From positions 1 to 20,305 of the forward strand of contig JBBBWG010011780.1 of assembly GCA_037176905.1 (NCBI GenBank): a stretch of 20,305 bases of DNA. The letters run 5' to 3'. Positions 1 to 9,900 of this stretch are shown here, piece after piece. The DNA comes from Azolla pinnata. Lineage: Eukaryota > Streptophyta > Polypodiopsida > Salviniales > Salviniaceae. A program made the position numbers and the translations under genes. Each line of letters starts with the position of its first letter. The stretch's first letter is position 1. The notes below the pieces were generated by a model. It was given only the letters and a program-made list of their open reading frames with translations, ran no database searches and had not been told where the DNA came from.

Positions 1-309
1 CATCTTGGACCCATTTAACACATACGACATGTATTGTTTGGCAAAACAAACTTGCTCGACATCTCTCTATATGGATGTTGCGTGAAAAACAAAAAGGTCT
101 TATAACGTGGGCTCATTATTATCACATATCATCGCTTGCCTTAATACAGTACAGGTTGGAAAATGGCCTACAAATTTTAGTATATATCTCTTCACATTAA
201 GACAATAAGATGAATGCCACCTCTTTGGCATCACAAAGCTTTGTGGAGTTTGATAGAAAAGGTTGCGCGCTAAACTAGCTCACTTCGCACATCATTAATC
301 ACGTGGAGA

Positions 310-648
310 TCAAATCTGTTGAAGCCGAGGCTTATGATGCTTTGGATATTTCCACAATAATTCCTCAAATCTTTTCCAGCTATTGATTCGATGGTGGAAG
401 AGAGGTGGAAGAGGGCTTATTGCCAAGAGGAAAGAAAACACTTCCAACTTACCATAATGAGCTTTGCAAAAGGGGCATAGATAGGCTTTTCCCAGATCAT
501 CCTGATCTTCTTCATCACCCCGACTTCTATGAAAAGAAATGCTAATGCAATTCTTGCTGATGGCCTTTTTTTTAACAAATTTTTTGGCATTTCCAAAATC
601 GTCAAAACAAGGATAGCAAATGTTCTCTAGAGATGGTCCACAATCCAA
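310..648 (-). other. Open frame with two CxxC pairs, function unknown
   Basis: A 112-codon open stretch on the minus strand that I do not recognise. It has no in-frame ATG at its beginning (the first codon is TTG, and a TGA lies just upstream), so if it is coding it would be an exon or a relic rather than a free-standing gene. Two cysteine pairs, CYPC and CPFC, about 45 residues apart, could form a zinc site, and the middle is charged (GDEEDQDD). It lies downstream of the probable polyadenylation signal of the neighbouring gene, so it is unlikely to belong to that transcript. Chance openness in AT-rich DNA is a serious alternative. Confidence 0.2.
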
Positions 649-661
649 CTCTATTCCTCAT

Positions 662-667
662 TTTATT
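662..667 (-). terminator. Candidate polyadenylation signal AATAAA
   Basis: The minus strand reads AATAAA about 200 nt downstream of the TGA at 865-867. The distance fits a plant 3' UTR, but plant signals are loose and the hexamer is common in AT-rich DNA. Confidence 0.4.
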
Positions 668-864
668 CTGCGCGCATTTAGTTATTGGAAGGTAGTTGAT
701 CAACAAATAAATACAAAGTGTGAGGAATGGTAGTCTGTACAGCAAATCAATGGGCTACTACAGCCTTTTTGATTTACACATATGTACTTAAAAAAAAAAA
801 GAGATCTAACCACAGAAAAATCGATCTTATCTGGGTTAACAGACAAAGACCTGTTTTTTTTCGT

Positions 865-3800
865 TCACGTCCAAATGTCTGAAGTGCAATCTCCACCAGG
901 ATACCGAACCTCGTGAGCTAATGCAGGCCCATCTGGCTCTTTCCCAAAGTCCACAAAGAACTCCTCATTGAGAGAAAGACCCCCTTTTGAACTAGTATCA
1001 CAATCGATAAGCAATAAATGGGATCCTTGCTTGACTAGCTCAGGGTAGAACTGCTTATCCCATGCGCTGAACAGTGAATTGGTCACATACAGCCTTTTCC
1101 CATCGAGGCTGAGCTGAATCATTTGCGGACCTCCTCGTAAGCGTGACTCGCCCTGAGAAATCACAAATCAAAAAACATAGCGAGAAACTATTCGTTACAC
1201 ATTTGCAGAAGGTTCGATCAGTTTCAAGATCCGTTTGGATGAGATGTTTTTGCATGCCAGCTCCACAAAAGGTTTGCATACACCTTAATTTACCGATGCT
1301 TGGCTTAGGATAAATTTGTTTAGCACTATAAGCTTACAAAATGTTTTACCTCAGATATTTGGCCATTGTAATTTTACAAATATTTCTCTTCACATACTTA
1401 AAAGCATTGGTTTGGGATAAAATTTTCAGGCATTGAATTATATACTTAAAATCATGGAAAGCTTGAGATTCTTGAGCATTGGAAGCTTAAAAACAGTTTG
1501 GTTTCTCTATAGTAACAGTAATCATGCAAAGATTGGTTAGGCATTAGATTTAGAGCGTTGTAGACTTAAAATTTTGATTTCGTTATCGACATTTATCATG
1601 AATTTCTTTATCTGTACATACAGTAAATTGTCAGAAACTTCATTTGGGATGAGATTCTTGAGTATTGAAAGCTTCAGAAGTGACTTTTTTATCTACACAT
1701 ACCTTAATCTTTGGAAGCTTGGTTTGGGACACAGTTCCATCTTCTTCTACCTTGAAAACATTGCTACCTTCATAGACCACCCCGCCAACCCAGATTTGCC
1801 CAGTTAGCACTGGCTTCGCAGGGTCTTCTATATTGTATTGGCGGATGTCTCCTTGGAGCCAGTTCGCAAAATAGAGGAAACGATCATCAAGAGAGATGAG
1901 GAAGTCAGTGATGAGGCCTGGAAGCTCTGGCAGAACCCAGTTCTTCACCTTCAAAGGTGGAACACTCACAACAACCTATATTATATGCCATTTGGAAGGA
2001 AAACATATCTTGCCATCAAAACGCTTGGTACAAGGAAAAAGTTGTTATCAGTTTGAATCACTTTCATATAGATATATAAAACCCTTCCCTTCTACCACCT
2101 CGACTGAACATCAAACCAATCTCTTGATTAGAGAAGTTCTAAGCTGCAAAAATAAATCTATGAGAGTATTTGCATTCCAATCTTTCACCCAAATACCTCG
2201 TGATCCCACGTATCATCTGCCGTCTTGAAGAAACGCACTACAGTGCTGCTCAAAGCACAGGCCACGAAGCCAATCGCCTTGTCTGGGTGATGTAGAAACC
2301 TCACCTGCATATAAACCCAACTCATTCCCTTCATCAAGTCCAAAACATAAGCCTGATCTCTATATTATCCAAGTTACTGGCAAGAGAAGTATCACCATAG
2401 TTGGTCAACGTATAATATTTAAGAATAAAACACCACTCGAAAGTACTTATCACATTCTTTATTTTTTAGAGCTTCAGTTCGAAAATGTACCACACATTCT
2501 GCATATTTACAGGTGTGTACACAATGAACAAAATATTTTCTAAGACACAATTCTGCTGAAATTTAGTGATCTCTTTAGTTAAGCAAATTTTCTGGCATGA
2601 TTCCTTCAAAATATGAGTATATCAAATGCTACTTGTATGAACTACAGAGAATAATTATCCAACATCAACAAATTGGTTGTTAAAGTGCAAACAAGTATGA
2701 TTAGTAATTAACGAGGTTGAAGCATTTGATCATGAGAATATGTCTTAGGTATTTAAAAAATAACATAATACTTTGCAAGTATGCATACATAATATGTGCA
2801 ATACATGTCCAAGTACTTTACAATGCAGGAATTACTTGGGTGTAGCACTTATACACAAGTTAATGGCATGATCAGTATTCATATTTAGGCCCTAAACACA
2901 TGCACCTACACAAAGATAACTAAAGAAACACCTCTAATGGTATCAAACCCGTGGTTCCGAGATCCAAGGTCTGTTTCAATGCACCGCCTGGCCAATCATA
3001 CACAAACAGATGGCGCCCATACAAGCCATCAGAAACATGCTGAGGATTAAACCCTTTTGTGAAAGCTGAAGGTGCTCCCCATGAAGAGCTAATCATGGTC
3101 TTATGCCGGGGTTGATACCAAAAATCATAGCCAAAACTAGGGCTATGTCCTGGTTTCTCCCATCTGAAACATTTCAAAGGATGAAACAATGAGAATATGA
3201 ACAATAAGACCACTATTAGCTATTTTAATAGCCACACTTAAATCGAGTATTTTATTCTACAAACCAGTATATATAGAAATGTTTGTCATATTTAGCTAGC
3301 AGTTTTTCTTTGAAGTTATCAAACATAATCGTATGACTTCCATCCATTACACACGTTTTTGAAGTTAAAATACAATTGTGTAAAACAAACTACAGTGTTT
3401 ACAATTCTCATCATTTTACATCGATAAGTACATGACCCTAATCACTGTCGTACTCTGATTACACTACTCTTGCTCGCTATTCACACAAGTATTTGACTGA
3501 CTTTTCTTGTGATTTTTCCATTGAGTGAATACAAAACTCTGTTACCAACTTGTTGCATACTGAGCCACTCAGCAAATCAACTATAATGCAATTTGAGTAG
3601 TTTTCAATTTACCATGATTCATCATTGATGAATATCTCACCTCCCAAGAACTTCAAAGTTAGAATCCAAAAGAAGAAAACCTGCCCCTTCAGCATTGCCA
3701 TCCTTGTCACCAAGGCATGATATCATGATGTTGCCATCCGCTAAGCAATGTGATGTGTGAGGAAATGCCATCCCTGTCTTTGATATTATATCCTGGGCCT

Positions 3801-4840
3801 CTATGACCTTATGCAACGATGGTTTCCTTGGATCAGTGGCCGTATCAACAACATAAACCCTGGTGGAACTGCAACCATAGAGAACAATAGGATCACCTTT
3901 TGGTGGATTACACAACTTATACATACATCAAAGAGGTATATTACTTTGATTGAATCTCACAACTTAGAAATCCATCAAATATGCATACATATGGATCATT
4001 ACAGGTACATACTAGCACATAGACACGTCATTACATACAAAAGCCTGTATACATCCATCCATGTGTGCACCCATAAAAGAAACATATACACACCTACATA
4101 CATATAAATGTAGCCATACATATGGGCGAAGCCTAGGAGTACATACACTATACGTATGTATGAGTACATAAATACATACAAATATCGATACACACAGGCT
4201 ATACTTCAACTCAACCAGCTCGTTTACAGATAGATATGTGTCTATACATATATACCATATCTACTTATGCTTGTTTGTGTATACACCGTTGTTTGTACAA
4301 GAGAGAACGATGAATACGATGCTAAAACTTACACGAGGGAAGGGAGAATGAGGAAACGCCGCGTGGTGGACGGGTCCTCATAGCAAGAGCTGCAAGCATT
4401 CCACCCGGTATGATGCAATTCATCTTCTAAATACTTGACCGGGAGCCGATGGATAACCTGCGAGAAAGTAGGCGAAGCAGGATCCACATCTACAGTGGCC
4501 AAGTAATCGGGCTTGCCTTTCCCAGTGCCTAAACGGTCAAAACCACCATGGAGAAGACAGTAAACGACATGAGTATGCATACATATACGTGTTTCTTCAT
4601 ACCTGCATGATTCAAGAGCTATGTACATGTCTAGGTCTAGGAAAATGCACATGTATTGTTTTCTTGTACAGACAAAGCTGAAGTTAGGTTAGGTTTGAGA
4701 GTTTCACCGGTGTAAACAGCTGTGACATATATGATCTCCTCACGAGGCCCAGACATGGCGTCCAAGGGGGTAGCATAGCCAGGGCCATGAAGGCAGCAGG
4801 AGGAGGCAGAGGACAGCGGTTGCTCTTCTACTAAAGCCAT
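865..4840 (-). CDS. SBP1: Selenium-binding protein / methanethiol oxidase, complete, 7 exons
   Basis: Exons in transcript order: 4708-4840, 4333-4528, 3641-3868, 2932-3163, 2197-2304, 1703-1975, 865-1152. All six introns (179, 464, 477, 627, 221, 550 bp) are GT-AG; the joined frame is 1458 nt, 485 residues plus TGA, the usual size for plant SBP56-family proteins. Landmarks: Cys-Cys at 15-16 followed by [21 protein letters not shown] (His 83-84, Cys 90 and 93), FPHTSH (His 147 and 150), [55 protein letters not shown] and the C-terminal [12 protein letters not shown]. The family is a soluble beta-propeller: the human member oxidises methanethiol to formaldehyde, H2O2 and H2S, bacterial MtoX uses copper bound by conserved histidines, and plant SBP1 binds selenium or cadmium through cysteines. 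The ATG at 4840 is chosen because it begins the conserved head; the open frame upstream starts only with TTG. No frameshift or lost landmark is seen, so it should be functional. The symbol is by family and the exact paralogue is unknown. Confidence 0.95.
1153..1702 (-). other. Intron 6 of the selenium-binding protein gene with an internal duplication
   Basis: AT-rich intron. A 24-bp segment beginning GAGATTCTTGAG (plus strand) occurs at 1465-1488 and again at 1651-1674 with two mismatches. Related words (TTTGGGAT, GGAAGCTT) recur between them and in the adjoining exon edge near 1712-1730, which suggests old local slippage. No gene inside. Confidence 0.6.
2305..2931 (-). other. Intron 4 of the selenium-binding protein gene
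   Basis: Bounded by GAG|GTGTTT (donor, 2931 side) and ATGCAG|GTG (acceptor, 2305 side). AT-rich, no open frame of note and no repeat that I can see. Confidence 0.7.
3164..3640 (-). other. Intron 3 of the selenium-binding protein gene
   Basis: Bounded by GGGAG|GTGAGA and TTTCAG|ATGG. AT-rich, without visible repeats or genes. Confidence 0.7.
3869..4332 (-). repeat. Intron 2 with degenerate (TACA/CATA) simple repeat
   Basis: From about 3975 to 4290 the intron is dominated by degenerate ACATAC/GTATGT tetranucleotide-like sequence. It yields long low-complexity Tyr/Val/Cys reading frames on both strands that are not genes. The intron runs from CTCGT|GTAAGT to TTGCAG|TTCC. Confidence 0.7.
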
Positions 4841-4931
4841 CAGAAAAAACCCAGCAGGGCAAAAAAAACCCAACAGCAGAAATGGCTCACAAATCTCTCT
4901 TTTTTTCTCTCTGCCTGCAAAGACCCCTTCC

Positions 4932-4969
4932 GATTCAGCTCTTCATGGGAGATTCAGCTCTTCATGGGA
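4932..4969. repeat. Perfect 19-bp tandem duplication in the leader
   Basis: The 19-bp unit GATTCAGCTCTTCATGGGA at 4932-4950 is repeated without mismatch at 4951-4969. It lies 92-129 nt upstream of the SBP ATG, most likely in the 5' UTR, and looks recent. Confidence 0.95.
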
Positions 4970-5097
4970 ATCACCAACTCCTTCCTGCCTCTCCTCCGTC
5001 TCTGCCTCTCTATGTATTGGGCGAATTCCTGTTGCCTGTGCAGGGAGGGCCAAGGGGGATGCACCTGCTTTATCCTCTCGGTTGGTCCCATGCCAAT

Positions 5098-5180
5098 TTC
5101 TGCTTCCTCTTCCTCTTCCTCTTCTTCTTCTTCTTCTTCTTCTTCTTCTTCTTCTTTCTTCTTTCTTCCTTCCTTCTTCA
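5098..5180. repeat. Polypyrimidine tract with (CTT)12 upstream of the SBP gene
   Basis: An uninterrupted (CTT)12 at 5121-5156 sits in a longer all-pyrimidine run. On the coding strand this reads (GAA)n and lies roughly 260-340 nt upstream of the ATG, in the promoter or leader. Pyrimidine-rich stretches near transcription starts are common in plant genes. Confidence 0.9.
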
Positions 5181-5219
5181 CCATCCACATACATACACAT
5201 GATGTAAGACACACACACA

Positions 5220-5485
5220 CATGCATGTATGCATGCGTGGAGGCATGTATATGCCCATACATGTCTTGTATGGGGTTTGATCTTGATTCTTATGCCCCCA
5301 TGTATGCATGCATGCATACAATGCATGCATGCCGATGCGAATACATGCATCGAGAGATCCTGGGTTGTGGGTCACAAGTTCCGAAACATTCGCCATATGG
5401 GGTTTGATCTTGATTCTTATGCCCCCATGTATGCATGCATGCATACAATGCATGCATGCCGATGCGAATACATGCATCGAGAGAT
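5220..5485. promoter_or_regulatory. Cluster of CATGCA (RY/Sph) elements in the SBP upstream region
   Basis: CATGCA cores occur repeatedly, first at 5220-5238 and then several times in each copy of the 127-bp repeat. CATGCA is the RY element recognised by plant B3-domain factors of the ABI3/VP1, FUS3 and LEC2 group, which act in seed genes. That these sites are bound, or drive seed expression of the SBP gene, is inference; the alternating purine/pyrimidine run may simply be a microsatellite. Confidence 0.45.
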
Positions 5486-5522
5486 CCTGGGTTGTGGGTC
5501 ACAAGTTCTGAAACATTCGCCA
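5269..5522. repeat. 127-bp tandem duplication, RY-motif rich
   Basis: Two copies, 5269-5395 and 5396-5522, differ by one visible base (C versus T in TTCYGAAAC), so the duplication is recent. Each copy contains the perfect 20-bp palindrome TGTATGCATGCATGCATACA (5301-5320 and 5428-5447), then ATGCATGCATG and a further CATGCAT. The block lies about 430-680 bp upstream of the SBP start codon. It also generates spurious repeated reading frames on both strands. Confidence 0.95.
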
Positions 5523-5653
5523 ACTGCCGAATCGGAGCTGTTCGAAAGGCGTGAGGCCCGAAATCGACCCGCACCTGCCTGCCTGCTGCTACCAGCTTTC
5601 GCCCAATCGGAAAGATTCCTGCTGACCAGCTTCGGATCGCGACCTGGTGTGGG

Positions 5654-5734
5654 TCTCACTGCAGCTGAAACAATAGAAAGTGGAGAAGCCATGTCTCGCT
5701 GCACCTGAAACGATAGAAAAGCGAAGAAGCCATG
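5654..5734. repeat. 40/41-bp imperfect tandem duplication
   Basis: Copies at 5654-5693 and 5694-5734 share the course TCTC-CTGCA-CTGAAAC-ATAGAAA-GAAGCCATG, with a few substitutions and one length difference. It is older than the adjacent 127-bp pair and is the third tandem duplication within 900 bp upstream of the SBP gene. Confidence 0.85.
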
Positions 5735-5740
5735 TCACGC

Positions 5741-6404
5741 ACCCACGCGTGATGAACCCTTCCCCGATCAAAACCGTGGCATCTGAGTGACTGACGTAAC
5801 CTTATCTTCTCGACGAACACGTTTTTTTTTTAACATCTTTGGCTTGTCTTTCCGGCACCTTTCAAGTCCTTAACCCACTTTTAGCAAGTGGTGTCTACAA
5901 GCCCACTTTGCTAGTGCCTCGACACTGTCACAAAAGCAAGACAGCTCTCGGCTAATGACAACCCAAAGACTTTAAATTGCTTGTTGAATCGGCAAGTGGA
6001 GAGTATCGGAGGGCAAAAAGCACTGTACATGAGACCACACCAACATCTGAGGCAAACTAAACTCATCATCTGACGCTAGTTGATGCAATTGAAGACCAAG
6101 CTTGATACTCTTGTGACATATCACCATGCGGGCGAGTCAGTTGAATTTGGGTGATTAACATTTCGAGCATCGTGGAAACATCTGTTGTAAGGTACAATGA
6201 GGGCACCCAAATTCGATCGATTTGCCCCCATTTACTTAGTACATACAAGCTCCAGCACAGTGCTGAATACAGCTCTTACGACGACAATCTGTTTGGATGA
6301 TGGTGACCATTATGATCTTGAACCTGCAGTCAAGAGGTTCTGAGATTGCTTGCCTCAAACAAACTCAATTCTACTATTGACAAATTGCAGCCTTTGATGT
6401 TGAC
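5741..6404. other. Intergenic stretch without assignable gene
   Basis: Contains the palindromic CACGCGTG at 5744-5751 (its ACGCGT core fits the CGCG box bound by CAMTA factors, unproven here), a T run at 5821-5832, and short minus-strand frames such as 6066-6248 that begin with no family I recognise. It may be the decayed continuation of the open segment at 6405-6629. Confidence 0.4.
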
Positions 6405-6629
6405 CTAGAGCTCATCTGAGCATAGAAGCAGCTCATTTTCTACCATTTGGAACTGCCATTCCTTTTGACTGCAAGGTCCACTTGCAGTAGTCTGCTCTGA
6501 TTCAGACACCATCAGTCCATATTCTAGATCATTTCCAATAATCCAGTCCATTAAGCTGCTTGTATCCAATACATCATGATCACCAGTGCAGTTATGTGCT
6601 GTTACTTCCTTACAGCATTCACTAACAAA
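6405..6629 (-). pseudogene. Possible coding remnant, 74 open codons
   Basis: A minus-strand segment is open from a TGA at 6630-6632 to a TAG at 6405-6407. Its translation has coding-like composition, acidic and not low in complexity, including DTSSLMDWIIGNDLEYG and QKEWQFQMVENELLLCSDEL. There is no early ATG, and a TTAG near 6622 could be a splice acceptor. I do not recognise the family. It lies about 300 bp downstream of the O-fucosyltransferase stop codon and might be a 3' UTR piece, an exon of an unseen gene, or a decayed gene fragment. Confidence 0.25.
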
Positions 6630-6927
6630 TCAATCCATCAACATGTTTTTTCTAGAACCGCCCACAAGACAATCTATGTTTATATTTATGCAGGATCTTC
6701 TGAAACCTTTTGGGACATATAAAACTGAGGATAAATTTACTTCCCACAAAAGAATCAATTCAAATGACAAAACTCCCCGTATTGTAAGAACTGACACATG
6801 AGAGACTAGTGTGAGCTTTCAAAGAATTAGAATACATGCTGGGACGTGTAAGGTGTACACAAATGGTGCTATAATCACAATATTGAGCCAAAGAAGGAAG
6901 GAAGATTGACAATAGTTGATAAGGTAC
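6630..6927. other. 3' flank of the O-fucosyltransferase gene
   Basis: Just downstream of the TAG at 6928-6930. It should contain the 3' UTR, but I find no clean AATAAA on the minus strand before 6700 and no other feature. Confidence 0.4.
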
Positions 6928-9900
6928 CTAGAGTACAGGCAAAATTTCGCTACTGCTGTTGCTACCGAGATCGTAAGATGAAGCAGGTTTCCCATCCTCT
7001 CTAGTGAGACACAAACAGTCGGGTGAAGGATACGTATAAATCGAGGCACTGGGCTTGCGAAGCTCGTGTCCTTTTGAATCACTATGCCGCCGCATGGCTT
7101 GCATTTGCTTCGAAAAGGTTTCCCACCTGGGCACAAAGTGTCAGAGGAACATCATTTGTTCATTCATACCTTCTTCAATGAAATGAATCTCAGATCAAAA
7201 CTTAGGTAGCTCCTTACCCAATGTTGGGGGTGTCCAATAATACAGCCAACTTTCTTTTGTCAGGTTTGATGGTTTTTGAATGACCATCGTTGAGAAACCG
7301 CCGATGCCCGATCAAAAATTGAGGGAAATTACCGCCTTGTGTGGTTACAAATACTTCACTATGAAGGCATACAGTGTAATCCAATGCGGCTAAACGCGAC
7401 GAGTATTTCTGCATCCAAAAGCAGACGAATTTATGATGAATCGGCAAACCTGAGAGACATTATTGGTTATACGAAAAACATTCGAAGGTGTAGTTTCTTG
7501 TGCTACACTTTTTTACCTTGTACTCCCATTTGAATATCTTTAAGTATTTTATTTAGAAGAGGTTATAAAAAATTATCTTCATCTCTGTGGTTGTCAATCT
7601 TGAGCACCACCAGAGTTCATGAAATACTACTGCTCTACCAATACTTTTCTTCATTTAAGTTACTACTCCACACCCACCCTCCATTAGACTAGCCTACAAA
7701 GCATGATCTATAACAGGAGCATGAATCTTTCATCATTCAATGGGAAAACTCACAAAATAGCTGTTTATTTTTTTCTTAATGAGTCCAGTCTAATACAATA
7801 TCCTCTGTTCACCCACAAATTCATGCAGGCAATCTAATAAGTAAGACTTTTTTCATATACCTTATGGAGCCATACAAACAGGCTTCTGCATGATCCTACC
7901 CTCCAGCCACCCACACAATAGTAAGCTTTCCAGATGTCAAGCTCTACCCACCATAAATTACCCTATTTAGTTTTTCCTAATGAGCTCCAGTCCCATACGA
8001 AATCCGTTCGCCCACAAATTCATGCAGGCAATCTAATAAGTAAACCTTTTTTCATACACCTAACTATCTACATGACCCAGTCCCTCTGTAAAGTTCCGTC
8101 TTGCAACCTTCCAGCACTTTAATCAGGCTCTCACAGCATGTTGAGCAAGGTCGAACCCCCTTGAAAATTCCAGGCCAAATGTCATGTATAAAATGGGAAC
8201 CATAGAAACTTACTAAGGAATTTAACTATAATATCTTCCTGATACTAGCAGAAAATTACAGCATTCACGTTGTGGTGAAGTTAGTGAGTGAAGACGTCTA
8301 TAGAGAAATTGCTGTTTCTCGATCATCTCTAAGAACAGATTCACTCTTAGTTCAAGAAATGTAGTTACTAAGGAAATCAACCCTCTTAAATTGTTAACGA
8401 GATGAGCTGAACAAGCTGATAAATCACTGTAGATCACTGCAACCTTATCTACTGGTGGTTTCATGAACAGGCTTGGTTACTTTCTATTGGATTAGAAAGT
8501 CAACCCTATTTTTGACACTGGGTATGATCAGTAGAATACGTCCTTTAGAAGTTTATCACACCTTGTCTGATCAACACAAGGTAAGAGTGAAGTAAAGCAC
8601 TCATATTTTAAACTAGAAAGTACCTTGCTTAAAATTAAAACGATGGCAATAAACGAAGTGAAAACCAATCATTGTTATGGAAAAATATTTATGAGAAGCA
8701 GAGTGTCTGCAAAATCATAAAATGGGGCAGATACCATGTTTTGGGTTGCATCAGAAGATAAAGTAGAAGTTGCATCCCTCAGTTAGACATAGATATTCTA
8801 AAGCTCTACTTAACAAAACGGTCCACTACAGAAACCTTTATTTGTAAGTACCAACATCTTTTCCAAGTAATTTACTAAGGATGCAATTGAACTCCGAGAA
8901 ATCTCCTCCTTAGCAGGTGGCACAACACCACAAAACTGCATCTATTGGAACAAATATTTCAATAAACAGTAGACAAGGGCAACTTCTTAGCATCTTAAAA
9001 CTGGGATCCTAAATGGACATTACGAGCAGATTTCCTGATTGTCCGTGTATTCCTTTTTCTCTGTTTTAAACCTTGGATAGCAGTTAGACATAGATATTCT
9101 GAAGTCTACTTAACAAATTGGTCACTACAGCAACCAGTATTCATAAGTTTCAACATCTTTTCCAAGCAGTTTACTGAGGATACAACACTACAAACCAGCA
9201 TTCATTGGAAAAAAATATTCCGATATACACTAGACAAGGGTATTGTCTTAGATTACCATCAGATTTCCTGACTATCACTATAGCAGTAGATATGATATCC
9301 CTACAGATGAATTATCAAAGAAATCCTGATTAGCTGGTCTGAGAGAGATCCTGATTGGCTTGCTAGGCCTTGATCAATGTATAAGATAGGATAGATATAT
9401 ATAGCTTACTGGTAAATTATGAAAGATGGAAGGAAATCTCACCTTGAATGGTTCAAGCTCTTCATGTGACAACAATGTCTCCTTCGTCTGAAGGAATGGA
9501 AACATCTGGCGTAGAGGAATCATATATTTCTCTGCCTTAAAGATCTTTCCAGCTGCCAAAAATATGGGGGTATCATTTTGGAAGCCCATTCCCCTTAGCA
9601 TCATTCCAACCTGTACAGCAGAGAGATCAGTACATAGTTCCAATCAATTCATGTGAATGTCTCCATTACATAGAAGTTCAGTAACCCACTTCTAACGGTG
9701 TTAATGGACACTTCCCATCCATTCTGATAGCACCAGGCCTAATCACTCGACCTGGCTTTTTAAATTTTCCCCTCCATCCTCTCTCCCTTGCAGCATCCAA
9801 TTCTCGTTTCTCTTCCTCACCACCATCATAAATACAGCAGGAAAATGCAACCATATCCTGAAGAGACTAAAAGATTCAGTATTCAAACATTTGACTAGAT

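Larger units (their letters stand above)
1..864. other. 3' flank of the selenium-binding protein gene
   Basis: This AT-rich stretch follows the stop codon of the minus-strand gene ending at 865. The first 200 bases downstream of the stop should be its 3' UTR, which includes a run of T (sense strand) around 789-800. Apart from the weak open frame at 310-648 and a candidate polyadenylation signal at 662-667, I see no gene, RNA or mobile element here. Confidence 0.5.
7409..9442 (-). other. Large intron 8 with two internal direct duplications
   Basis: A 2034-bp AT-rich intron. One imperfect duplicate pair is about 7767-7862 and 7965-8061 (shared core CCCACAAATTCATGCAGGC and following AATCTAATAAGTAA). 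A second, larger pair is about 8776-9045 and 9080-9278 (shared GTTAGACATAGATATTCT, CAACATCTTTTCCAAG, TAGACAAGGG, AGATTTCCTGA), the right copy lacking roughly 36 bp. A short pair, ATCCTGATTAGCT / ATCCTGATTGGCT, is near 9321-9362. No gene inside. Confidence 0.75.

Noticed and set aside
3999..4209. Tyr/Val/Cys-rich frames in SBP intron 2
   Set aside because: Low-complexity translation of a CATA/TACA simple repeat inside a clear GT-AG intron.
4943..5407. Several 100-150-codon reading frames on both strands over 4943-5511
   Set aside because: They are produced by the CTT run (poly-Ser, poly-Glu) and by the 127-bp TGCATG-rich tandem repeat (repeated MHACIHG-like peptides), not by conserved coding sequence.
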